From contig VZSR01002415.1 in NCBI GenBank assembly GCA_013398615.1, forward strand, positions 323,854 through 387,853: a DNA stretch of 64,000 nt, in the 5' to 3' direction. This stretch comes from Brachypodius melanocephalos. Its lineage: Eukaryota > Chordata > Aves > Passeriformes > Pycnonotidae. Positions 12,001 to 23,258 of this stretch are shown in pieces. The position numbers and the translations under genes are program-made. The notes beneath the pieces are model-generated. The model made no database searches and was not told the DNA's origin. It saw only the letters and a list, made by a program, of their open reading frames with translations. The number at the start of each line of letters is the position of its first letter. The first letter of the stretch is position 1.

Positions 12001-13869
12001 CTGAGGGAAAGCCCCAATCCCCAGAAGCAGCCACCGATTTTGTTCTCATCACTACACCACACAACTGCTTTTCAGCTACGCTCAGGGATTAAGCCAAGAT
12101 TCCCTGTCAGAAATACCGCACAGGAACCTGGGATTAAGATGATGTGCATTTCATCAGATGAGCCTGGAAGAGAAGGCGCATGGGGAAAAGAGAGCTTTTA
12201 GAGATGGAAACGTGAGCCAGCTGCTGGAGCAGATTACATGCTCCAGTAACTCTTTTTCCTGCTATTTCCCTTCCTTCTGGTCCCTCTGCACGTGAGTTAC
12301 ACTAGATACTCTCCTTGGACAAACTGGGCTCATTGGGACAAGACTAATGTGCACAGGCAGAGGGCAGGTATTAGATGTCTATCACAAAAGCAAAAGGCTT
12401 TAAGGTATTTCACTCACATTTGAGGATCTCCTTCATCCAACTGACTTTGGGACATCTCCCTTCCTCACTGATGTGCACACACTGGAAATATGGCACAGCT
12501 CTGTTGGCAGGTAACACGCAGGACAGCAGTTGGATGAAGGGAATAACCCTCCCCAGCAATTCCAAGGAATCAGCATGTTGAATCACAAGGTTACAGTCAT
12601 TTCTGCCTAGGAAGCAACACACAACCCTGTGCCTTGTCTTGCCTGATAAAATCACACTAAGTGAACCTGAATTTTACTGTTTTTTTGAGGAGCAGTGAAG
12701 GGAAAGGGGGAACTGGAGCTGAAGTAACACAACAGACGACACAACCATCTGCCTTTTAAACCTCAGCTTTACCCCAGACTGGTGACTGCACCATTTTAGG
12801 ACACTGAAGCAATTCTGTTGAGATGCAGATAACTGTCTCAGTACAACAATGGCAACATAATGCAAAAATTCCCAGTCCAAGTATCTATCGAAGGCAATCT
12901 ACTTCCCAAGAAATCCCTAGTGCCCTGAATTTTAAGTTAGCTTACACCTAGAAACCAGTCCAGATGAGCCATTTTTGTTACTAGAGTATTTGCAAAGTAC
13001 ACTTAGTCACTGATTTCTTTGACAGTCTGTCATGACGAGAGTAAGAAGCACAGCAACGGGCTCATCACAGGCTGGCAACAGCATCCCAATGGGAACACAT
13101 ATGCCTCTGGAGTGCTATGATTTGTGGCTATGAAAAGGATGGGGAAAAGATTGTAGCTGAAGAATATGGGTCCAGAAGATTTGGAGAACCAGGCTGCTGA
13201 CATCACCAAAGCTCCATGTCCGTTAGGCCGGCAGCCCACAACCCTTCTGCATCTTCCTCAGGCGGCTTCCCCTCCCTCACACACTCAGTAAACCAGAGTG
13301 AAGCCCCAGGATGCTCCAAAGCCAGTTGTAATAGGTACAGAAATAGCAACATTTCGCTGAAATCTGTTTGTCAGCAGAGGAGAAGATGCAAAAACACAGT
13401 CTGGGAACTCACCAAGCCTGCACTTTTCTACAGGAATGCAGACAGCCACAACCATCCTCATACTGGCTCATCAACTATTTTTAGCACCAGAAGGGGAGGC
13501 AGCCATCAGTGAAGGGCCTGTTCTCTTTGATCCAGTGGATCTGAGCACTGTCTCTGTCCCAGAGATCCTTTGCTACCAAAACCACAAACCAGGTAAAGAG
13601 CTTTAGGTTGTTCCTGCTCCTAAGTACAAGGCGTCTCTCAGCAGTTACACGACAGGTTGGAAGAGGGCCACGCAGCCCATTTAATTCCATTCACTTCCTC
13701 TCCCCTCTGCACCACGCAGCCAGTCTCTATTAGTCTTCTGAGAGCAATTACAGTTAAAGTGAAGGATGCCAGGAGGCCCTGGGCACCCAGCACACATTGG
13801 ATGCACCGTTCAGAGCTGCTAGAGTCACCAGCTCCAAGCTGCAGACTAGTAGCAGAGAAATCCCAGCAT

Positions 13870-15877
13870 CCATGTCATTGCACGCAGCTTTATTTATCTC
13901 CAAAGGTTTTACAAGTTAAACACAGGCTCCTTCTCAGAGACACTTCCCAACTGGTTCTGCATTTAGCACCCAAGCCAAGGAGCAGACTAAACTCAACTGG
14001 CACCACAATGAACCTGGTTTCTCTGTCACTCATTCATCCCTTGGGGAGCTGCAAGAACTTTCCCCCACAACCAGAGATGTATCCCAAGGCCAGCAAATGG
14101 CATTGCTGTCACCAGGAGCCGGTACTGCTGTGGGCGTGAGCAGCCCCATGGAAGGGCATCAACACACTGCAGGCAGAACCACCAAAGGAACACAATCCCT
14201 CACTCATAGAACAGACACCCGTGGGGCCCGGAGCCAGCGCTGCTCTGGGACACTCAGCCTTCCTCCCTCGCATGAGCATGGAGAGCAGCTCGGGAGGTGA
14301 CAGCTGCAGGGCACCCATCTGCTGACACAGTGCTTCCAGATCTTCCACCTGCCCTGCAGGAGGGTGGCAATGATCCCATGATTTTGGCTAAAGTGACTAA
14401 GTGGGATCGTTTTGTCCTTCCCACCAGCTTTTTGTTCCCACAACCCAAAGCCTTCCCTGCACGCTCTCCAGAAAACTGGAAAAGAGGGTGAAAAGAAGAT
14501 CACAAACCACTCCCCTTTCACCTCATTTCTCCCCGCAAGCCTTTCTCCCTGCTCCCGGTTCTACCTTTCACAGATGCTGTAAAGGCAATGCCCAGCTGAT
14601 GATGCAGCCTTAACAAACCACCACAGTCCCAAACTCTGATTTTGATATGAAACAGCTCTTTTCAAGCAGCCAAGTGCCGTATTTTATGGTACCTTTTTGA
14701 CCTGCACCACTGAAATACATACACCACGTTACAGCACATTTGCATCCCTCAGCAGGAGGAATCTGAACTGCTGTGATTCTTTCATAGGGATGCAGCACAG
14801 CCTGGCAGCCTCACAGATTCAGCTGAATCCATCCATCTGGAAGGCAGCAGCTTCGAACAACATGGCTCTTATGGTTTCCTAGATTATATCCCACATCCCA
14901 GAGTCATTAAAGGGCATTTTTTCACCCTGCCCATCAAGGAATAGAATATTTCTGAGGACCACAGGGCAGGAAACCATGGAGCTGAGAGAAGAGCCTTCCC
15001 AGGACACACCAGGAGCTGCCTGGCCCAGACCTACCCTGGTTCCGCATGCCCCAGAGGTGCGGGGACGATCTGTGAGCACTGCCATCCCTCGCAGGCAGCA
15101 GCACGAGGTTACAACCACGCTGCAGCTCAGAGCCCACCAGCACCCACCGCCACAGCTCCACCTGCTCTGCCAGCACAGAGCAAACCTTTCCAGCACCACT
15201 GCTTCGTTTCCACAATTAGCCACGTACAGAGGTTTCTCCAGCCTCACCTATGGAGACCAATGACAAATGAATCAACATCACATACCACAGCTGACCACTG
15301 CAATGGCCAAATTTTTGTTACTCAGACCCCTTCCAGTTCAGCATTCCTCCTCCCACCACGAAAGAGAACATACTTCGTTACAGAGACTTTCATATTGGGA
15401 AAATATTTTAATATAGTAAACAAGTCAATTTACCTTCCACATATTTTAAATAAGTTTATGCTCATCGTTAAACAAAACTGTTTTTACTTCAACAATGGAT
15501 TACAGCCTCTAAATTCGTATTGTTCCCAGCTGATCCTGTAAATAGCGAGGAATTTTGGACACCGATATCCTTGTATAGATAACAGACTGGCATAAACAGC
15601 GCAGGAATTCAATGCGGGTTCAAAGGGAGAAGCTAGCCCTGGTGAGGAAGAAAACGAAGCCACAAAATTCCCTTTTGAGGAACAACCGGGGGGAAAAGAA
15701 GATACCGCAGTTCCACCGAGTCCAAACGGGGCCGAGTCAGTCTCCAGGTCAGTCTCCGGTCAGGCTCCACGGGCGCTGCACGGTGCCGCAGGGACGGGCG
15801 AGCCATCGGTCTCCATCCTCGGCCGAGCCCCTCGGCCGCATCCCCGGCGGCGTGCGGCCTCCCGCGGCCCGCCCGGC
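13870..15877 (-). other. INAFM2: Probable 3' UTR of INAFM2
   Basis: This non-coding stretch lies directly downstream of the INAFM2 stop codon on the minus strand and reaches to the AATAAA at 13894-13889. It is ordinary AT/GC-mixed sequence without a convincing open frame. The assignment is inference from position and the poly(A) signal. Confidence 0.35.
13889..13894 (-). terminator. INAFM2: Candidate poly(A) signal AATAAA for INAFM2
   Basis: Read on the minus strand this is AATAAAG followed by a mixed sequence and then a TG-rich stretch, the usual layout of a cleavage site. It would give INAFM2 a 3' UTR of about 2 kb. Closer minus-strand hexamers exist (ATTAAA at 15407-15412), so more than one end is possible. 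Confidence 0.35.
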
Positions 15878-16258
15878 TCAGGGGCTGCCGGCGCCCGGCC
15901 CGCTCCCAGCCGCGGGCGGAGGGGACGCGGCCGGCGGGGCGGTGGCGGCGGGGCCGGTGCGCGGCGGCGCGGGCGGAGGCCCCGCCGTAGGTCCGGCGGG
16001 CGCGGCGCGGAGCTGCGCGGGGGTGGCGGCGGCGCCGGGGCCGGGGCTGGAGGAGCCGCCGCTGCCGCGCACCGGCTGCCAGATGAGGCTGTAGTAGACG
16101 GCGAGCACGATGGCGGCCAGCGAGACGGAGAGCACGTAGGCCAGCACGGTGGCCAGACGCACCCACTTCTTGTTGGTCTTGGCCGCCATGCGCGCCTTCT
16201 TGTCCCCAGTGTAAGTGGCGGGCTTGCCCCGCTCCGCGCCCGCCTCCTTCTCCTTCAT
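15878..16258 (-). CDS. INAFM2: InaF motif-containing protein 2, single-exon gene
   Basis: An uninterrupted 126-codon frame on the minus strand, ATG at 16258-16256 and TGA at 15880-15878. The first 63 residues carry the whole InaF motif: a basic N-terminus (RGKPATYTGDKK), then NKKWVRLATVLAYVLSVSLA running into a single membrane helix at about residues 35-58, and an aromatic end (VYYSLIWQPV). This block matches vertebrate INAFM2 almost exactly. The remaining half is a Pro/Ala/Gly-rich tail, shorter than in human (about 153 residues). The family is named after Drosophila InaF, a subunit that supports TRP channels; the role of the vertebrate proteins is little known. The frame extends upstream without a stop, but the first ATG is at 16258; its Kozak context is weak (C at -3). 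Position between CCDC9B and PLCB2 agrees with human 15q15. Confidence 0.93.
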   Translation of the reverse strand: MKEKEAGAERGKPATYTGDKKARMAAKTNKKWVRLATVLAYVLSVSLAAIVLAVYYSLIWQPVRGSGGSSSPGPGAAATPAQLRAAPAGPTAGPPPAPPRTGPAATAPPAASPPPAAGSGPGAGSP

Positions 16259-16436
16259 GGGGGCCCGGCCCTTGGCCCGCTGCTCCACCGAGCCCTCCGT
16301 GCTGGCTCCGGCCCGGATCGGCCGCCGCCGCCGCTCAGGACATGCCGGTGCCGCCCGCGCTGCCGCCGGTGCCGCTGCCCGCGCTGCCCCGCCGGGGGCG
16401 AGGGGCGGAGCGTAGGGGGCAACTCCGCCCTGAGGG

Positions 16437-16502
16437 GTGGGAAGGACAGGAGGGGAGGGAGGGCAGGGGAGGAGCGGGGACGGGGGAGGGCAGGGGGAGG
16501 GG
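16437..16502 (+). other. G-run cluster upstream of INAFM2, G-quadruplex candidate
   Basis: More than eight runs of three to five G separated by one to six bases on the plus strand. The transcribed (minus) strand of INAFM2 is therefore C-rich here. Such clusters are common near CpG-island start sites. Confidence 0.55.
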
Positions 16503-16619
16503 CCGCGCCACCTTTAAACGGAGCCCCATGGCGCGTATCCCCCCCTTCCATCCCCCCACGCTTTCCTGCCCCGGGAAAGCCGGTGAGCGGTGCCTCGGGG
16601 ACATGGACAGCACCTGCCG

Positions 16620-19600
16620 AGCCGCAGGAAGGCTTCTGGCACGGCCCCTGCAGCATGCCCAGCGCTGGAGGAGGTCAGGAGTCTCCTCTCTACCTTGGCT
16701 TCCCCACGGAGCTGCTTCCTGGTGTCTCCGTGATGCAGGTGTGTGCTGCCTGCACCCCGCAGCAATTTTTAGAGGGAAAGGCTGCCTTAGGTTTGTCGAA
16801 ACTGGGCTCTTCCCAAACCCGTTATTGATACAATCTAAATCTCCTCCTCAGGTATGGCTTCACCTCACTCCACCGGTGTTAGTTCCCTACAAAATTGTTC
16901 TGTTGTCTTGTTCAAATAACAATTAAAATGCTGATTTGCGGTATAAATTAGCTTTGTTTTCTTTATGGTGCAAGACAAGTCACTTTTGAGAATGATGTAG
17001 TTGCGCCTTCTGCAATCATTTTCTCCCTCCCTTCAATCTGAGGTCAGTCAGGTGTAATGGTTGCAGCACAAACCTCTTATAAACCAGGACTTCTAGTTCT
17101 GGAGAAGGCTACAGCAACTGGAGAACCGCCTGTTACCCAAAGAGGCTTCCCCAAGAAGATATGCTATGGAATAATATGTAGTAGCTGCAAAATAACTGTA
17201 ATTCTTGGAAAGGGAGGATTGTGTTGACTGAAAGCTCCAGGTCTGCTGTCTGTGTGTGGAGGGGGGGCATTGCCATGGTGGTCTGTGTGCACTGCTGAGA
17301 CCAGCAGCAAGAGGAGCATCCGGCAGGGGCTGTGAAGCCCCTCAGGTATTGAGTGTGTGTCTGATTGTTCTTACACAGGTAAAGCAGTCTTGGGGACAAA
17401 CCCTGCCTGTTTGGGCCAGGGGAGTGGACTAGATGATTTTTCAAGGTCCGTTCTAACCCAAATGATTTTGATCTACGTGCCTCTTGGAGTATTTAATGTT
17501 CATGATATCCTGCTGCATGTCTGGGAAATGTTTCTTAGCCTGTTTTGGGACTTCTCTGTGTGCCCTAGGCCTTTGCTGTGCTGATTGGTTATACCTGATT
17601 GTATTGGTTACCACGTGTTTTCTCCTTAAAGTCAAATGTCTCACACCTAAACAGAATTAGCTGATGGTTGCCAGCTGGCAAAGCTTTCCTGGGTTCTAGA
17701 ATTGCCTCTTCTCTGGGGTTCTAGAGCTTATATACACAAAATTGCTTGAAGTGTATATGTTTAAGTTGAATTGTACATATGAATTTATAGCAATTCCTAC
17801 AAAATGGATTTTCTAGTAATTTTTCAGTGTGTTTTCCCTCAATGATGGTCTTGCTCCATCTCGTTCTCCTTTTTTTGTTCAGCAGGTGAAATGATGATGA
17901 GTTACTACCTCCCACAAGTGCCTTCCCTGTGCTCTTGCTTAATTCCAGTTAGGAGGCAGAGGATTGACATGTACAGAGAATGGCTCTGGGGTTTGGTGAG
18001 GTCTTGACAGTTTTTGCCTGGTGCTTGTCGGGTTGAGGTACTGAGGCTTGAACAACAGACCCTGAGCCAAAGCTGACCTCTGGATGAACCTTCCAACCAA
18101 ATGTTAAATGTATCCACTGGTATCAACCAATACCACGAGCAGTATGCTAGATGTATCTGTTCATTGGCAAAACATGGATTCACCTTTCCCTATTTAGGAC
18201 CTGGATAGTGGGAATTGTGGGAACATTTCCAGCAAATGAATGTATTGAGTGTGATGGGCTGGTGATGTTCTGCCCTCAGCCCAACAGCTTCACCTCCCTG
18301 TTGCATTTGTTTGTGACTCCTTCATGCTGCAGTGGAGACTTGCCCTTCCTAAAACACACAATTCCATGGTATTATTCTTGAAATTCGGTGTCCTTAAGGC
18401 TCTCCTCTCCCTACCACCCCTCTGATCTCAGAGCTTTGAGTAAGACAAGCTATGTGTTCATTAAATGTGAAGCCTTGGCTTTTGCCAAAGTCAAGTGAAA
18501 GATTTTCATTTTATCGTGGACAAAAAACTGGGTATGAGCTTCCCTCCAGGCAGCTGTGAGCAGGTCTGTGCCTTCTTTCCCAAATGGAATTCCTTGCTAA
18601 CAACCACCTCTAAAGGAGCTGCAGTAATGGTGTTTGCTTTGTCCCTGGGGTTTTAGCAAAAACACCAAGCTGTGCTCTGAGTGGACTCCCGTGGTGCAAA
18701 ACTGGAGCTCTGGGGTCTTGTAAAGTCAGTGTCTGTGTCTGACACTGGACACAGCTTGCAAGTTATCCCTCTCTAGGATTCTTCCTAAAGAGCACAAAAG
18801 AGATCACTTGCTGGAGACAGAGTCAGGGGTACATGATGCACTCAGGGACTCCTGCCATGGAAGGAGAGCTGCAGAGCCCCTGAACAGCCTTCCTTCCACC
18901 ACTCCAAAAACTGCTCTGCAGGCTTCTGTTCTTTAAAGCTCCTTTAATTTTGACTTCTCACATCTGAGGGTTCACTAGAAAGCCTGAATTCTGCTGCTAC
19001 CTGTTTCAGTGGGATGTTTGTTTGCTCTGCAAGGGCTGCCAAAGGATGTAGCTAAATGAACCTGTGTTATTGATTTCCCATGATCACAGTCAGTGAATAG
19101 CATCCCAGTGCTGCAGGATAGGGAAGACTTAATTAAGGGAAGATTGCTGGCCTGAGATTCTCTCCATGCAGACCCTGCTTCTGAGAGTAGCAGAATACTG
19201 GATGGGATGCATGGGACATCTCTCTGAGCTGTGCAAAGGCCTTTGCAGGGAGGAGGAGAATGCTGTAGGTTGAGGCTGGGTATTACAGAAATGAGAGCTT
19301 TGGGCTAGCATGTGGAAAAGTGAAGTTTGTGAGAGGGCCAGGGAAGACCATGGCTGATACCTGTTCAGCTTCATGAACTGAGTGGGCAAACAGTTGGAGT
19401 AAGTTGGGCTGGTGGAGTGAGAAGGAAACATTGATGAGCCTAAGAGCAGAATGGGGCTTCCTTCCCCAGTATCCTGATTTCCTTTGCAGTGTTTTGAACT
19501 GGAGGTGAATACAGGGGGGAACAGGCTGCATCCACTTCCAGGTGTGATTCAAGATGCTTTCCTGTTCTTGTTACTCTGCTGCTGAAGTGTACCATGAGAT

Positions 19601-22600
19601 GGGCATGTTTTTTGTGTCTGCTGCTCCTCGTGCTCTTCCTTTCCTGTCAGTGACCTGTCATGGAAACGCTTGTTCTTTTCCCAGCAGTCAGGAATGACAT
19701 GGTTCAGCTGGCCCTGGGCAGCAGTGACCTGGCACTGCAGGAATGTATGGGATGTTTAAATATGGTGTGATTCTGCTTGCAGCACTCACTGCACTGTTTG
19801 GAAATACTCTGAAAGCTGTCAGTGCTGTAAACACAACACAGTCTGCCCAGTGAACAGTTAATTATAGGCCTAACCATGTCCCGGTGGTTGGACAGATATT
19901 TTCTTGGGGTTTGGGTTTTTTTTTGCATAAGACCTCACTGCTTTTATGGTTTTGTGGCATCTGTGGCCACTTCTCTGTGCCATAGTCCCCTGCCCTCTGA
20001 CTTTTGCAGATCAAGCTGAAGATTCCTGCTGAGAGCTGTCAGAGTCCTTGGCCTTGTGGTTTCAGCTCGGAGTGGGACACAGGATATGCCCCCGTACACA
20101 CACTCTGCAGTTCTGCTCTCCAGGGTGGTGAGAAAATATTGGCTTTGTGGTCTTAATGGTATCGTTAATCCTTTCCGGATTGCCAGTGCTCTGAGGGCAG
20201 AGCAGCCACAGGAGCAGTAGGATGGGCTGGCATTTGCAGAGCTGGGAGTTCATTGCTGATGTGCAGTGTCACAGCTCTTCACTAGAGGACAGCATTACAC
20301 ATGGCAAAGTAATTATCCTGCAACAATGCTGGGAGAGATTTCTTACGGATTTTCTGTGTGCCAGGTGAAAGCTGGGGTGGAGGTTACAGAGCAATTTGCA
20401 GGAAGTCAGGAGCCATCCTGTCAGGGAGCTTTAACAGCGTAGCTTAAATCAGTGTCTGCAAACCTTGTCTCCTAAACCTTGTCTGAAGGGTGATGCTGCC
20501 TGCCTTGCTGCTGCATGCACCTTGGGGGAGGTACAGGCTGCTGGATAGGTAGCACAGGGAGAGGAGGAAGAATATTAAACAAAAAAGGGGAAAGGTTTGC
20601 ATATCAAAATTGTTGTAGCAAGTGATGCGTTGCCTGGTGGTGAAGGTATGGGAGGAAAGCAGGAAGACAGTGGGATGTGGGATGAGTGTGCACTGGGTGA
20701 TGGACCTGACAGGAGAGAGAAAATAAAGGTTGGTTTGAATAAGCAAATACTGTTTGAGTGGTGCTGTTCCTGCCTGCTCTGATGTTGGAGCTCTCTGCAG
20801 AGGGCAGGGCTGCTGTTCTGTCCTATCATGGTTCCATCAGCCATCTCTGCATGCAAGGGACAGAGGCTCCCACAGAGCAAGGAGTGTGAAGTGGAAGATA
20901 AGGAGGCTGGGTTGGGCAAGAGGAAGGGAACTGCAGCTTTTGTGACAACCTTTGTGCAAGTGGGCGTTTGGCCTTTGCTGTTGGGCATCACGTGGCCTTG
21001 CAGGGCAGCCACCAACTTGGGCACTGCTCTTCATGCTGCTTGTGTTTGGTTGGGTCTTAATTATGATTTCATTATTTATTGAATTAAGGTTTTATTTGTG
21101 AGGGGAATCTGACCTTGAGCTACATGTGAGTTAAGCTGTGGCAGGATTCTTGCTTACTTTGTTTATTGATGAGGCAGAGAAAGCTGATGAATATCCAGAT
21201 GTGAGAGAAGGACAGAAGCAGCCTCTCAGTGAGGCCCTGGCAGGAAGCACACTTGGTTCAAAAAGCTGGGATAACTAATAATACCAGCCAAGCCACGGGA
21301 TCCAGTAGCTGTGACTGATCTCACCTGCCCTTGGCAGTACCAGATGGCAAAGCTCATCCCACCTCTCACTGCTTTTGCAGCTGTGACCTCCAGGGCCTTC
21401 CTGCAGTGCTGTCAGTGTTCCAGAGGGTGGGAGGACTGCAGCACCTCTGAGCAAGATTGCTGCTCTCTATTCTCTCCATTGCTGCTCCCTAATTTGAAGG
21501 AAAGTGGCTCTGAAGCCGCTCTGGCCTTGCAGAAGAGATCAGGAGAGTGTAGAGAACTTTCACTCCTCACTACACCCTTTGTCAACTTCTGCTTCTCTGC
21601 TTGGGGGTAACCACTTTCCCTGAGCCTGGGATCCTGGTGACACTGGCTTGGCTGGGCCTGGAATATCCCACTGACCCTCAGGAAAGAGAGCCAACAGCCT
21701 TCCACTAGACAGCAAATTCCTTTAAGTGCAAGACTGGTAAGTGCAGAAAATGCCATGGTAGCTGGAAATACGGAAGCTCTCTTATTCCCAAGTTTTTTTG
21801 GGGCAGGTAAACCCCTTGAAAAACAAAGGATGTTGGGTTTGCTCAGGTTTCTCTTTTCCTGCAGCAGGGAGCTCCGATTCCTGCCTTTATTGTTTTACAG
21901 TTAGAACACTTGCTAGACAGAGTTTCACCTATTCTCTCCTGCCTCATGCCGCTAACACCTGAGAATGCCCTTAGGATTCCTTCATTCCCCAGCTGTCCAG
22001 GCTGCTCCAAAGTGCCAGATTTATCACATCAGGGCTGGGAAGAAAGGAAGGAACAAAACATGCAGCTGGCTCCCCTTGCACAGTGGCAGGGTTTGTTCCC
22101 TCCCTTCTTAGAGAGTCTGTGCTACTTTTGCCATCAGCTTGTCCCTCTTGAGCAATGGCAACCTTGGCTTTGATAGGAGATGAGGATGACATCCCACCAT
22201 GTGCCTGGGAATCCACACCAATCATAGCACGGTTATTTCCACTTGTAATTAGGTGTGAGGCTCTGCCTCTGACTAAAATTGATCTTGCCCTTGTCAGACC
22301 TTTCCATGAGCCACTCTCCAGGTTAGCCAGTGCCCATCAGCCAGTGGAGCTCCTTTACTCCTCTGCTGCCCACATGGAATTCCTTCATTCCAAGGTCAGG
22401 AGCAGACACTCCTTTTGGTCCTGTTTGCCTTTAACCTGTTCTGCTTTAGGTCACTTGCCTGCTGCTTTGTCACTATAATCCCCACCTTGCCCACCTCTCC
22501 TGTTCTGTGTCCCATGTATCTGCCGCAGAGCCAAGTGACTCTGCAGAATAGCGCAGTTCCTTGGGAGTCTGGGAATGTTTTATTTCCTCTGGGGAATTTC

Positions 22601-22860
22601 CAGCTGCCCTGCTGGTCTGTCTCACTTTGAGGCTGACATTCAGAAGAGCCCATAAGAGAAAGGAAAACTGTTTAAGACTGGACAGTGCAGTGAGTGGCCC
22701 CAGAAATGGAATCTGTCCAGAGCAAGGAATGAGTTTGTTTCCTGGGACATCTGGCCTGTTGCATGAAGGGGGCAGTCTGCCTGTAGCCAGAGCTGAGCTG
22801 CTCCGCAACCACAGCTGCTGAAGCAGTTGGAGCATTTCTGGCAATGCCTGTACTTCGTCA
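16620..22860. other. Intergenic region between INAFM2 and PLCB2
   Basis: The two genes are transcribed away from each other, so this is a divergent intergenic stretch that may hold distal promoter elements of both. Apart from the CR1 fragment I recognise no gene, RNA gene or long repeat. Confidence 0.5.
17395..17475 (+). mobile_element. CR1 LINE 3'-end fragment
   Basis: The stretch with gtggactagatgatttttc, then aaggtcc, then ttctaaccc and an att-rich end follows the conserved 3' terminus of avian CR1 elements. It is old and short: only the last tens of bases are recognisable and the terminal 8-mer repeats are eroded. Confidence 0.7.
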
Positions 22861-23258
22861 AGAGAGCATTTAAGGAAGTTGAGTTGCGGAAGTTCACCGA
22901 GCCGGGTGCCTCACCAGCCCAGCTCCAAGGAGTGGATCCCGCCCGGAGGGACGGTGGGCGTTAGAGCCCACGAGCACGCCAGCCATTGCCAGCCTTCCTC
23001 TGGGTGACCTTGGGTGAGGCTCTGCTTGCCTGGAGAGCTGTTGATTTACAATGCAGATTCATCGCTCCTCGCCTGCTTGTCCCTGCCCCTCCTAAATTGG
23101 GCTGGGATATAAGAGGCTGTTTGCTCTCCGATGCCAACAGTGGCCATGGCAGAACGCCCTGCCACGTGAGAGGCAGCGATAGAGGAGAGGGGGCTAAAGA
23201 GGAGTGAACCGTGCAGCTGCTCTTGCTTCTGGTAGCTGAGGAGCACGTCAGCAGGACC
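22860..23258 (+). promoter_or_regulatory. PLCB2: PLCB2 promoter and 5' leader region
   Basis: Two GGAAGT cores, the ETS-family binding core, lie at 22874-22879 and 22888-22893, 14 bp apart. A TATA-like element (TATAAG at 23108-23113) sits about 150 bp before the start codon. ETS factors such as PU.1 drive many myeloid genes and PLCB2 is a blood-cell gene, so the pair is plausible, but binding is inference. The leader may also be interrupted by an intron that I cannot see. Confidence 0.45.
23131..23169 (+). promoter_or_regulatory. Possible upstream ORF in the PLCB2 leader
   Basis: ATG at 23131 opens a 12-codon frame ending in TGA 23167-23169. A second in-frame ATG at 23146 has a strong Kozak context (G at -3 and +4). 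It ends 89 nt before the PLCB2 ATG. It matters only if transcription starts upstream of it. Confidence 0.35.

Larger units (their letters stand above)
3522..13870. other. Intergenic or 3' UTR sequence without a recognisable gene
   Basis: I saw no chain of exons with compatible phases and no RNA gene. Short open frames occur on both strands but have no splice or family support. The stretch includes a small GGAT-type repeat (9021-9043), AATAAA hexamers at 9395-9400 and 10715-10720 on the plus strand, and a pyrimidine-rich region at about 7540-7760. Part of it could be 3' UTR of the gene on the left. Confidence 0.5.
15740..16620. promoter_or_regulatory. CpG island over the INAFM2 start and coding region
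   Basis: Very high G+C with dense CpG on both sides of the INAFM2 ATG, in sharp contrast to the flanks. A GC-box-like ggggcgg lies at about 16403-16409, upstream of INAFM2 on its own strand. This suggests a broad, TATA-less promoter of a widely expressed gene. It may also fire in the plus direction, but no plus-strand exon could be supported. Confidence 0.8.

Noticed and set aside
15612..16094. Plus-strand 160-codon frame antisense to INAFM2
   Set aside because: Open only because of very high G+C; no family resemblance.
15633..16166. Second long minus-strand frame over INAFM2 (177 codons, Arg/Ala-rich)
   Set aside because: Out-of-phase shadow in a CpG island; the other frame carries the INAFM2 motif.
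16259..16288. N-terminal extension of INAFM2 beyond the ATG at 16258
   Set aside because: The upstream in-frame codon at 16288 is GTG, and the known family start (MKE) aligns with 16258.
16255..16926. Frames upstream of INAFM2 on both strands, and a possible plus-strand gene starting near 16603
   Set aside because: CpG-island composition keeps frames open; no downstream exon chain could be built.
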